Assembly (NCBI GenBank): GCA_951640195.1 | Contig: OX621164.1 | Span: 2,027,098-2,091,097, forward strand | Length of the DNA stretch: 64,000 nt | Reading direction: 5' to 3' | Origin: Porpolomopsis calyptriformis | Lineage: Eukaryota > Basidiomycota > Agaricomycetes > Agaricales > Hygrophoraceae | In this document: piece by piece, positions 33,265-44,281 of the stretch | Position numbering within the stretch: position 1 is the first letter of the stretch | Layout: every line of letters starts with the position of its first letter | Translations under genes and position numbers: made by a program | The notes under the pieces: generated by a model | Told to the model about the DNA's origin: nothing | Seen by the model: only the letters and a program-made list of their open reading frames with translations | The model's database searches: none

Positions 33265-36200
33265 ATGTTCGATGAATGTGAGCTTTTCCTTATTCTTACC
33301 TTGCCTAGCTTACTAGCCGATGTCCTTAACGCAGATGTAGAACACCCTACTGCCCAATCCACCGGCCTCTCCCTCGGTGCTCTCCCTCTTCCAAGACTAC
33401 AGCATGAAGGGTTTGAACCTTCGCCTTACAGCGCGGAGGACAGTGACTTCGAGCAGCACGCGGTATCTGTAAGTCTTGCAGAACAGCGATTTCCTGGAAA
33501 TTTCACTGGCTTACGTTTGTCCGAAGGATGGGGGACCTCTTCTTGACGCGGCCACGGCCAAGGCTCCCATTTTTGATCTTTGTCGCGTACAGTTTCCTCT
33601 CACTGAGTCTCTGGTGTCTCTTGTCGTGTCTTCGGACACGTTAGCCATGGGATTATTGTCGAACGTGATAGTCCTGATCGAATTATCTCATCCGGAGCAA
33701 GTCATACGAATCCAGATTCCTCGCAAGCCAACCGACATGACTATCCATAAGCTTTTCATGGATCCCTCGGGAAGGCACCTTCTTATCACGTCTATCCAAG
33801 GTGAAAATTGGTATCTTTATCGAGGATGGAAGAAGCCGAGGCAACTCAAGACATTCAAAATGGTCATTGAGAGCGTCGCGTGGAACAAGCCAGCATTACT
33901 CTCTTCTTCTCGCACAACCTCTACGCGAGAGATGCTTATCGGGGGAAGGAATGGAGCTATATGGGAGGCTGTCCTCGATGCGGAGGAGGATTTCTTCAAG
34001 TCACAAGACCGGTATCTAAACAATGTATTCTCACTTCCTGAAAGGCACCCTATCACTGGTATCAAATTCGACTTCTTTCCTCCATCTGACCCCAAAAATG
34101 CATTGGTCATCGTCACAACGCCATCCCGGATTTACCAATTTGTTGGAACGCCAGACAGACGGTCAGAGGCCGCCGGGCGTGTCTTTGTGAGCCTCTTTGC
34201 CGGCTATCGGGATTCAGCGCCAAGTATGTGGATCAGCTATTATTTTGTCGGTGACCTGTTGACACCTCCAAGAAATACTCGAGCTTCCCGGAACAATGCA
34301 GCATTCAGAATTGCTTTTCTTTACTCAAAATGCTGACCAAGCACACTCACTGCCGGGTTCGTTGGCTTGGATGACAGGTTGGTTAACGCCAGCTGCTCCA
34401 GTTGCTATATTTTCCACAATTTCATACAGGGCCTGGCATTTATCACGGAAGTCTCAATTTCGAATCCCACACCGACGATTTTATTGATGCTGCGCAACTC
34501 TTGCCGTATCCCCCCTCACCCTCATCGTATCCGAGCCCAGACATGGCAGAGGTTCCACTCTCGATAGTCTTGACTGAGTTTCATTTCCTTATCTTGTACA
34601 AGGATCGAATTGTTGGTGTTTGTATACTGGATGAAAAATTAGCGTATGAAAAGTTTTTACAACTGGTGAGTATTTACCCATATACCTCAAATTATGCTCA
34701 CATTTATTCAGAAGCCAAATGAGGAAGTTCAAGGGCTTGCGGCAGATCCGGTTCGAAAAACATATTGGATCTATACCAACCAGTCATTGTTTGAATTGGT
34801 TTCAGCGAACGAGAACCGCGATGTCTGGAAGATATATTTGGAAAAAGGGAAATTTGAAACGGCCCTCAAATATACCAAGGTAAGATTGGATACTGGACAT
34901 TTCATCTTTTGACTATGTGTCACAGACAGCAACCCAAAGGGATCATGTTCTCTCTGCACAAGCCCAAGCGTTCTTCAATGAAGGACGGTTTTTCCAGGCT
35001 GCACAGTGCTATTCACAATGTTCTGTTTCCTTTGAAGAGGTTGCTCTGAAGTTTTTAGATGCAGGTGAAAGGGATGCACTGCGATCCTATCTGATTTCAA
35101 GGCTGGAACGAACCCGGAAGACCGTGCGTTGAATACACCCTGTAACCACCTTGTGTCAAGTATTGAAAGCTCCAACAGGATGTTACCCAACGTATGATGT
35201 TGGCCACTTGGCTTGTTGAGTTTTATCTCAGCAAATGTAACGAATTGGACGATGTAATTTCGGCAGAATCGGTGTCAAATGATGTCGATAACCTCCGAGC
35301 AGAGCGGACTATATTGGAAGACGATCTCCGCCACTTTTTCGAGACCTACAAGGTTAGCTTAATATATTTCTCTTCTGCTGACGGCAAGTAACTTTGAAGG
35401 GAAGACCAATCTTGATCGGAATACCGTATACGAACTCATCCGAGGACACGGGCGGACTGATATGTACTTGTTTTTTGCCACTGTCATCGGTGATTTCGAT
35501 CGAGTAGTCGAGCATTGGATCCTTGAAGAAAAATGGGTCAACGCCATCGATGTCATCAGCCGCCAAGTGCGTCTTCTTGTTTTCATTTTTACGACTTGCG
35601 TTAGTGATCCGGCGCATCGGCAGCCCGACCTAGAAATGTACTATCGCTTCGGACCTGTTCTCATACGCCAAGCACCAAGAGAAACTGTCGATTCGTGGCT
35701 AAAACAACCATCGCTGGACCCACTCCGCCTTATCCCCGCCCTCCTACAACTTCAGCACATACCCCGCGACCCCCTGTCACCCAATCAAGCCATTCGCTAT
35801 CTTACACAAGTGGTGTTTGAGCAACATAATACTTCACCCACTCTTCACAATCTTCTTATCACATTCTACACATCTCCATTATCATCATTCCCGGTGTCTC
35901 CAGAAGATGATGGCCTCCTCCTGCGCTTTCTCTCGTCAGCCCCAACAGACCCTCTGACGAGCAAACCATATTATGATCTTGATTACGCTTTGCGCCTCTG
36001 TAAGCAGACAGGTCGAACTCAACCTTGCGTACATATCTACTCCAAGATGGGCCTTTATGAAAACAGCGTAGACCTGGCTCTCGAAAAGGGAGATTTGGAG
36101 CTCGCGAAAATTAACGCTGATATGCCTGATGGAGATGAGTCGCTGAGAAAGAGATTGTGGTTAAAAATTGCGCGTTATGTCGTGCAGGAGAAGAAAGACA

Positions 36201-37157
36201 TCAAAACGTGAGCCTCCCACCCCACCCCCACCTTTCCGAACATGCGAAAAACATACCGTTCAAATCTTCTCTCAAGGGCCATGCGCTTTCTGGAAAATAC
36301 AGATTTGCTCAAGATTGAAGATATCCTACCCTTCTTTCCAGACTTCGTTGTCATTGACGATTTCAAAGAAGAGATCGCGCACGCCTTGGAAGGTTATTCG
36401 GCCCAAATTGATGTTCTCAAAAGCGAAATGGATGAAGCCACGCGAACTGCTGAGTCCATTAAAGATGACATTGCTGCATTGAAAAATCGCTTCGTTACTA
36501 TCGATGCGGGGGAGAAATGCTCTGCATGCTCGCAACTTCTTCTGACAAGACAATTTTATGTCTTCCCTTGTCAGCATACTTTCCACGCCGACTGCCTCAT
36601 CGGCTTGGTGAGTTATAACGCCTCTCTGTTGATAAATTTTCAAACGCCTTTGAATTCAGTCAAAAGAATATCTCCCAGCGCCTGTTCTGCGGAGAATACT
36701 TGCGTTGCAAAATGAATTGCTCCAGGGACGACTAGATCGCAGCAATGTTACGAATCCAGCCGCTCCAGGAACTAACGGTGTTAATATTCAATCACGACAA
36801 CCTCTACAACTCGCCCTACGGTCAGCCGCCTTTATCACCAGTCCGATTCAAAGTAGTGCACGAACAGCAAATTCACTCGGCCGAAATTTACTTTCCGCTG
36901 GAGACCGCTTGAAAGACTTGATCATACCAGATGCACTGGCTACCGTCATTTCTGCTCCTGCCTGGATGCCAAGCATGGGTATAGGAGGTGGCAAAAGAAA
37001 TGGTATAAGTAAGGAGGGCGGACCAAAGGCAGAGAAGTTGAGGGCGGAACTCGATGATTTGTTGGCGAGCAACTGTCCACTTTGCGAGAGTGTGGTTGTT
37101 GGGCTGGACAAGCCATTTGTGAAGGACACGGAGATGGATACAAGCTGGACATTATAA
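33265..37157 (+). CDS. VPS18: HOPS/CORVET subunit Vps18 (Pep3)
   Basis: Vps18 is a core subunit of the HOPS and CORVET tethers that drive endosome and vacuole fusion. The N-terminal half is a beta-propeller (MFDESDVLNADVEHPTAQS onward, with AVLDAEEDFFKSQDRYLNN). Clathrin-heavy-chain-like helices follow, including RKTYWIYTNQSLFELV, EDDLRHFFETYK and SKMGLYENSVDLALEKGDLE. A coiled coil (IDVLKSEMDEATRTAESIKD) precedes the C-terminal RING: CSACSQLLLTRQFYVFPCQH, FHADCLI, and after a charged insert NCPLCESVVVGLDKPF. The start exon is MFDES with a short intron. The intron near 33475-33530 has alternative donors. The stop is at 37155-37157. Confidence 0.93.
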
Positions 37158-37252
37158 TGATGTTGCAGTCAATCACAATTCGTGCTAACTTCAACGGGCT
37201 AGCCAAAGAACGAAGGAGATGGTAATGGTTTTTAGTAGTGATAAGGTATTGA

Positions 37253-37795
37253 TCATCCGTTGATCTTTCGACTGCGTCCTGCCCTCCGGCGTAGTCTGGC
37301 AGCTTTTCTAGCGCCCATCTATATAGTTGGAGAATGTCAGACCAAGGCATTGAAGCGAAGTGATGATTGGCACTTTGGCCTTGTCCTCCTCCAATCTTCG
37401 ACGTTCCTCCGCTGCTTTCTTCCGTTCTAGGATGATATCTCGTCTCCTAGTGAACATATCGTGAATCACTAGTGTAATAGGATCAACACTACTCTGTACC
37501 GTTTAAGTGCAGTTTGCTTCTCTTCCTTCAGCTCAGCTTGCAGTTTTTTGATAGCCATCCCTTTCGTTGTCTTCTGCATCCGATCTTCCCACTTCTTCGT
37601 CTTCAAACCTTCGGGTAGATGCGATCGACTGGAGAGAGTTTCCATCAGATCGGCATTAAGATGCAGGTACGGAAAATTTTACATTGTTGGAGATTGCTGT
37701 GTTTTCCATGATTTCCCAGATATTCGCCCATTCATAGAGGGGGCGAGGTGGACAGTAGGGATACCGTAGGTCGAAGTTGATTCTGTTGTATCCAT
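37253..37795 (-). CDS. CGR1: rRNA-processing protein Cgr1
   Basis: Cgr1 is a small, highly basic nucleolar protein needed for 60S ribosome subunit maturation. The start reads MDTTESTSTYGIPTVHLA, then GRISGKSWKTQQSPT. Splicing gives RSHLPEGLKTKKWEDRMQK, GMAIKKLQAELKEEKQTALK, RRDIILERKKAAEERRRLEE and the C-terminus GARKAARLRRRAGRSRKING. The coiled, Lys/Arg/Glu-rich character and the KSWK...KKWEDRMQKT pattern are family signatures. There are three GT-AG introns. The stop at 37253-37255 converges on VPS18 with 95 bp between them. Confidence 0.9.
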
Positions 37796-38158
37796 TATGT
37801 TTAATTTTACAGGAGAAAAACAATAATAGCGAGATGAGGCGTGATAGCAGATCGGGCCTGAATATTGAGGGAAGATGCTGACATGTCTAAGATCAATCAA
37901 CGGCCCATCTTTCTCACCAGGACGGAACTCATGCTTACCTGAGGCTGTGGTATTTGTGGCACTGTACTGCAGTGGAGATGCTGCTTCGAGCATATGGAGC
38001 GCCTTAAAAACCGGAGCGTGGCTGATGGTTGGTACAGCGAACCACAAGAAACCGGGCCCAAAAAAAAAATTCAAAATCAGCTATTATTTGTCTTTATTTG
38101 TAGTCCCTAATAATTTGGTGGTTTGTTCGCCTTTTCGCTCCCGCCCCCGTCGCGTACC
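37796..38158. other. Divergent intergenic region between CGR1 and the Ser/Pro-rich gene
   Basis: The region contains the promoters of both genes. On the minus strand a strong donor-like CAG followed by GTAAGC near 37938 and acceptor-like AG sites downstream could mark a 5' UTR intron of CGR1. A minus-strand frame there has no recognisable domain. No other structure is seen. Confidence 0.4.
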
Positions 38159-40759
38159 ATGGCCAGGTTGGTCAAGCCGCCCCCCAATGCTCACGACGCC
38201 CACCTCAAACGTCTCTTGGATCAACGAGCCAATCGGGCCGATCTTCATGCACCTTCTCCCTCACCTTCGCAATACACTGACACCTCTTCGGTCTACACTC
38301 CCTCTGTTTTCTCTCCCCGTCCCCAGCGCAAACATTCTGACCCTAGCTCCTATAAATACAGTCTGGAACGTCTAGAAGACCCCGCTTCTAGCGTGCTAGA
38401 TCTTGACGACGATGGACACTCTTCCTACGACTCGTCAAATCCGGACGATGTGGATGATCGCCTGGACGATGATGATAGCGAATCTCAGCTTCGCATGAGC
38501 ATGCTTGGTCCCAAGATGCGCTTCCATTCTCGGGCTCCATGGGAAACAGGCGAGGACGCTCTCGAAGAAGAGTCTGATAGTAGCGCGCGTCCCATTGGAT
38601 CTACTTCTCGGTCTAAAGTGTCGGGAGAGCAGACATCCAAGCCAGGAGGCACAAGGCTAGGCTTTAACTTATCCTCTTCAAAGTCAAGGAATGGGAGCGG
38701 CGGTAGACCAAGCAACGAATCCACTCGATCTGGTACCAAATCCCAACAATCCTTCGAAATTACGTCCCCCCATACCTCTCGTCCACATAATATACCACCG
38801 TGTGTCCCTTCTGCTATTAGCCAATAACGCTGACATTCATTCATTTTTAGACCACTCCCTTCAGGACCCATCCCCACTATCTCTAACTTGTCCTCTCCTT
38901 CTACCTCCTCGCAACCTGTCATTCGAAACAATTTTTTAGCTGCTCATGGACGGTCTGAAACATCATCCCTAGCCTCTGCCTCATCGAACGTTCCTTCGCC
39001 CAACCCTTCTCCATCAGCTGAGGATTTTCGTTTCTCCACCCCTTCTCCAATTCCATGGGTTGGTGATCTTCGAACCCATGCTATTACTCCACCGTCTTAT
39101 CAGCAGGATGAGGACATGCACCCATATGCCAATCCAGATCTCGTCGTAACTTACGAAGAGACTTCACCACTCCCATCTCCAATCCGGCCTGAACTCGCGT
39201 ACTCTACTGTCTCGCGCAGTGACTCAAACATTACAGTTACAGATTCGGTTTCTACAACCTCATCACGTTCCACGACATTGACTCCAGATATCCCCTCGTC
39301 CCCTTTCAGACAACCACATCAAGCACGGAATCCCCGAAATCGTGCTTCCACGTTTCAGGGAAGGCAGATATCCTCACCAATATCATTCCACAAACCTGGG
39401 CTACGAGACGCAGAGGATTCTGTAAACCCTTGGAATCGTGAACCTAAATTATCTCTCCCTCCTCACTTAGATGCCAGTGCTTTTCCCGGATTATCCAACA
39501 ACGCATCTCCCGGATTCAAATTGATCTCATTGGAGGAAGCGCGGGCCCAACGTTCCCGAAGTGCAACGGCGGATGCTTCAATTCCAAATCCTGCCAGCCG
39601 GATTGCATTTCCTACTCGCTCTGGCCCATTGCCGAAGGATGACGGAAATATCCTCAGCCGCCCAGTTAGCGTGGTGAATACTTCATCAGCCCGAGTGCGT
39701 TCCACAAGTGCTGGGGCAAGAGCCAGAACTGCGTTGCACTCCATCGTTGGTCCAGGCTCTGCGGTTGAAGGGGGTGCCGTAGAGCCTGCCACACCTTCTC
39801 GGCAATTCTCGCCTTCAGACAATCTTGTGCAGGGCAAAGGGCTGAAACACAAAAGAAGCGGGTTATTGAGAATTTTCAACGCCAGAGAGAAAGAAAAGGA
39901 GACCCCGCCTCCTGTTCCGCAATTGTCAGACTCATACGCTGCATCCCCCATACGTAAAACAACCGACCACCCTGCTGATCGAATACCAACATCCCAAATA
40001 TTGCAGCCCCCCAGCAACTCATCCACTGCCGGTCAACCTCCAGATTTCATCTCTAATTATACGAACGGTGGAAGCGGAAAATTTGAGCCCAGCGTAACAA
40101 GCAAGCGAAAGCCATCTGCGAGTCCAAAACGCCCCCCTCCCACACTCTCTATCAATACCGCCTCGCAATCACAAACCGCCCGTCCACCTATATCTGCCAC
40201 TGCTTCGGAGTGCAACAGAACCGAGGCACTTTCCATCTCAACTTCAGATAACAATCTCTCACAAAGCGCCCCAGCCAATGTCCTCGATTTTCCTGCCCTG
40301 AAGTTACGCCCAATTTCCACGACATTCAGCGCACATTTCCGGGAGCATTTTATCAAAACAGATTCAGATTCAGAGGCTGATGTCGACACGCATAGCACCA
40401 CAAGTTCGGGTCACGGAACCATACCCGCAACCCCGAGTTCTCTCGCTCGCTCGGACCCTGCGAGCATTGGCAAGATTGATCTGAACTCCAATAACCCGTC
40501 ATCCATCATTCGAGCTCTCCAAAACCAAATTGCGACTAGCAAAAAGGCTTGGCAACTCGAGATATGGGATTTAGAGGGTCAAGTTCGCGATCTCAAGGCA
40601 GAACTTGAAGATCTTCGAGCGGCGGAGAAAGAACATTGTACGGCTTGTGGAAGAGGAGGGCAATCTACAGAAAGCCAAGACCAGGTGCAGAAGGGAGGTG
40701 TTGTCAATCGACCCCGTGCGCGAACCGGTACTTCCACGCGTTTTGGGAACGGGAATTGA
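38159..40759 (+). CDS. Ser/Pro-rich protein with short C-terminal coiled coil and CxxC
   Basis: Two exons are joined across an intron near 38802-38851 (NIPP to PLPSGPIPTISN). The start MARLVKPPPNAHDAHLKRLL is basic. About 800 residues are then dominated by Ser, Pro, Thr and charged residues, with acidic stretches (DDVDDRLDDDDSESQLR) and a basic patch (KGLKHKRSGLLRIFNAREKE). Near the C-terminus a coiled coil begins SSIIRALQNQIATSKKAWQL and runs through LEGQVRDLKAELEDLRAA into HCTACGRGG, a possible metal-binding CxxC. It is mostly disordered and probably a scaffold or regulatory protein. I know no named family. The stop is at 40757-40759. Confidence 0.75.
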
Positions 40760-41066
40760 TCTGCTACCCCCTCCTAACATCAGATTCCTTTCCACCACCA
40801 ACCTCTTTTCCCCGTTACTCGCAATGTAATTTCAAGGGTGGTCTCGCCCTTCCACTACGTTCTATTTGTTCTGAACTGTTCCAATCTACTTCCAAGCAGA
40901 GGCCTGGCGCAGTTGTCCCAGTGGATTTATCTATTGTGTAATCACACTATCTTATTTAATTATTTGCATCACAACATGCTGCCACTCTTCTTCGTTTTGT
41001 TGTTGTTGTTGTGATTCATACACTCGTATTAGTGTCATGTACGAGTACAATATAATGAGGCGTCTC
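40760..41066. other. Convergent intergenic region, 3' ends
   Basis: The region holds the 3' UTRs of the Ser/Pro-rich gene and SEC39. A short GTT trinucleotide run near 40997-41011 is the only local structure. No gene is seen. Confidence 0.45.
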
Positions 41067-44000
41067 TCATATATTATCGCCAATGAGCCAACCAATGCCT
41101 TTGGATAGGACCCGAGAAGCTTGGGCAGAAACATCGCTGCCGTCGCGCACCCCTCCTGCTCCACCGTCTGAATCTTTGGGACCTGTGACTGAGAATGGAA
41201 AAGTAGCAGCAACACTTCTAAATGTCCTGCTCGCGATTGCTGCGGCACCTGGTGGTTTGAGTGACGGCGACGACATGTGGAAACGTTGTAGTCGTGCTGA
41301 TAACGAATCGATCGTAGGAGTGATTCGTTTTTCGGTTGAGGAGGCAGTTGTTCGACTAGGCTGGTGTGATAATTTCTCCCGGTGATTGCCCATGTCTTCT
41401 TTCTCCAAGCGACGCCATGCTAAGAGGATATCGTGAAGCTTGTCTGACGGGCAGAGCTCGAGGGCTTGGCCGAGAAGTGTGAGTTTCTTGTTGACATCAT
41501 CAAACTCTGGTTGTCGACCTAGCTGAAAGCACGCCATCCAACAGACCTCGCTCATTTCTTGGATTTGGAGTTCATCTATGCCAGAAGGTGCATGAGACCG
41601 CATAACAAGAATGGTGTCGATCATTCGTTTTGTCGTATCGTACGAGCGCACAAAGTCTTCGTCTTGGAGTGCAGTATCCGCCAACATCGCAAGGACCTTC
41701 ACTTCCGCGGCTTTGTCATCTCTGAACCCAAGTTTGAATGCGAGATCAAGGATGACTTCCGTGTGTTTGTACGCATCGGTGTTACTTGAAAGAACCCGAG
41801 ACACGAGGGACAGACGATCCTTGGTCAGGCGAATTTCAATGGGAGAAATAGGAATGCCAGGTCGTGACATTACGTTGAAGGAAGAGAGACGGGATGTGGC
41901 TTCAATGAACTCTTTTTCCTTGATAATTTGACTTGAGAGTGGTGGTACATCCAAACTGAAAAAATATGTTCTCGTTTATCGTGTATATTAGGTGGGGGTG
42001 AAGACTTACCATTCGTAAGCAAGCTTCATATCACCAAACTTGTAATTCCCCGAGCTGGCATTGTCGTAAAGTTCTCGGGAACAGGTCAAGCAAATATCTT
42101 CTACAGCTTCCGCGTCTTGCGAAAGCTCACTTGAAGATTGCAGCAACGCTTTTGCGATGCTGAATTCTGTCAAGTCAAAGAAAAAACTCAGCCAACGGTC
42201 CGGCAAGGTTCAAAAAGCATGGCGTACTTCCAGTACTCAAAAGCCCACTAAGGAATATACGGATAATTTCCTTCCTCGACAACAAACAGAAAGCGCCTTT
42301 CAGTCCACTATCCCCTGCGCTTGACAGTTTCAACATATCTTCCAACAACCAATTCCAGTCGTCTGGAGTTTCTAACTTGCCATCAGAGTTGCCTGCTCTT
42401 CTTACTAATCTGTTCGCCCATGCACGTTGCTCTGCTTCATCATTGGTACTCTGGAGGAACCACCGAAGTGGCGCGGGAACACTCCACCGCGATAGTATTT
42501 CACCGGACTCCAAGTGGACGTCAAGGATGTCAAGAGCACGGGAAAGGGATGCCTGGGGTAATGGGTTGAAAAATATGATGAGATCTGACGCGGTGCAGCG
42601 AGGACGGGTCGTCGACGGAGTTACAAAAGCACCGAGAGATGTGACTGTTGCATCAGCTGCATTGTCGCCGTCGTCTTTTGGGATATCCCATACAGGCAGA
42701 CATTCGAGGATGCGGCTCATCGTTGTCCATTGATCCAGGCTATCACTGCCGTACAAACGAGCCAGTGCCAGTCTCGCAATATCTTCGTCACTCTTGATGA
42801 TACGTTGGTTAGCAGGCAATGTCGGCTTGGAAGCCTCAAATATCTCCGCAGCGATATCTAGCGAAGCGTTTAGTGTATAGTCGTACAACAGACGGGTGTG
42901 AAGGGAGGGATCTGGCGTTCCCGAACGTTCCGCGCGTGATTCCAGAACAAAGAGGTAGGGTAATACCAGCCGGGAGATGTTCTGTGTGATGGTCTCGGGG
43001 CTAGAATGTGCAAGATACGCTTGTACGATTGAGGCTGAGTCCATGGATTTCCAATTCGCGAGTGTCCAATCATTATCTAGTCCACCATCTTGTTTCCGCG
43101 GGGCGTCATACACGAGGCGTGAAAAGAGACTAAGCTCTTCTCCAAGTTCGCCAAGGTTTGGAATGCCTTGCGAAACCCCATGCTGTATTGCAGCAATCGC
43201 TATATCCACCATACCAGTGGATGATATGATGTGGTTGACCCAGTCACTATACCATGTCGTAAGTTCACAGTTTGTTAATGGGTCAGGGTGGGATGGTAAG
43301 GTATGAAATAGATCTGATTCTAAAAGATTACTGTCAATCCCGGAAGCAATGACGGCTGCCTTGACCTCAGGAGTTTCTGACCAGTCTGGTTCTGGTCTCC
43401 AGTTGTCTGAGGACCACAAAAGCTCAGCGTTGGTCGATGAATCAAAACCCGGGAGGATGTTGCAATATAGCGAGGGATGTGAATGCTCTGATATACTGCC
43501 CAAGATTGTAAAGCGAAACGGCCAGAGGGCTGCTGCATGACGTCGAAACAGGAAAGTAAGAGCGTAGAACTGTTGCTGTGATGCCAAGAGGCATGCCGTG
43601 TGCACTAGCTGATTTGTCAAGAAAGTCGGGAGAGAAATAGGGATCTCGTTTGAGATGGTATCCGTCGATGTCGATCGCGCTTCAATTGGTCCGTCAGCCC
43701 ATGGGTCGTCTTCCCATTCCTCTATTTCAGTCTCCTCGTCCCGTTCCTGGCTCGCTTTCGATATTTCCACGAACGTATTCAGTCGATCCAATCGTTCCAA
43801 CAGAATCGCACGCATACGACATAACTGGGTGTGCGTTGGAGTACTGCGAAAGTGCGCGACAAGCAAGTTGCGATACGTCTGGGCTTGCTCTTGATGGAAA
43901 ATATGCGTGTCGTGACTGATATCTTTGCTATCTCGAGGTGAAGCCCGTTGAGTCTGTTCAACCGCATTCTCGGTTCGCTCGATTCCAAGCTGCAGTAAGC

Positions 44001-44163
44001 AGCGCTGGACAGTCGCATCCTCGGCTAGCCTGTCAACACAAGCGGCAGCGACCCATAAGTCATCTGGAATAGGCTTGAGGTAATTCTGGATGCTGTCGAT
44101 GGTGAGGCCATCGTCTGGCAGGTTTACCCACTGCGACCAGAGATTTGAAGAAGTCAAGGCCAT
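41067..44163 (-). CDS. SEC39: Sec39-domain protein (Dsl1 tether complex)
   Basis: Sec39 is a subunit of the Dsl1 complex, which tethers Golgi-derived COPI vesicles to the ER; animal NAG/NBAS shares the domain. The large first exon begins MALTSSNLWSQWVNLPDD. It is an all-helical sequence with SLPTFLTNQLVHTACLLASQ, QFYALTFLFRRHAAALWPFR and YSDWVNHIISSTGMVDIAIA. Spliced exons continue TGKFSIAKALLQSSSELSQD and DAEAVEDICLTCSRELYDNA. The last exon contains SPIEIRLTKDRLSLVSRVL and ends KGIGWLIGDNI. The stop is at 41067-41069. Assignment rests on overall pattern and on segments typical of the fungal Sec39 domain; an upstream in-frame ATG at 44181 would add six residues. Confidence 0.82.
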
Positions 44164-44281
44164 TTCCGAATTCCGACACAACTCACACGAGCACCCTTCT
44201 GTTGGCCTCGTTCTTCACAATGACAACAAAGGAACATCAACACCCAACGATCAAGGTGCTGCTCTTCGTCATTTTAGTTCA

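Noticed and set aside
37800..38074. Minus-strand frame upstream of CGR1
   Set aside because: No recognised domain; it more likely covers the CGR1 5' UTR and a possible UTR intron.
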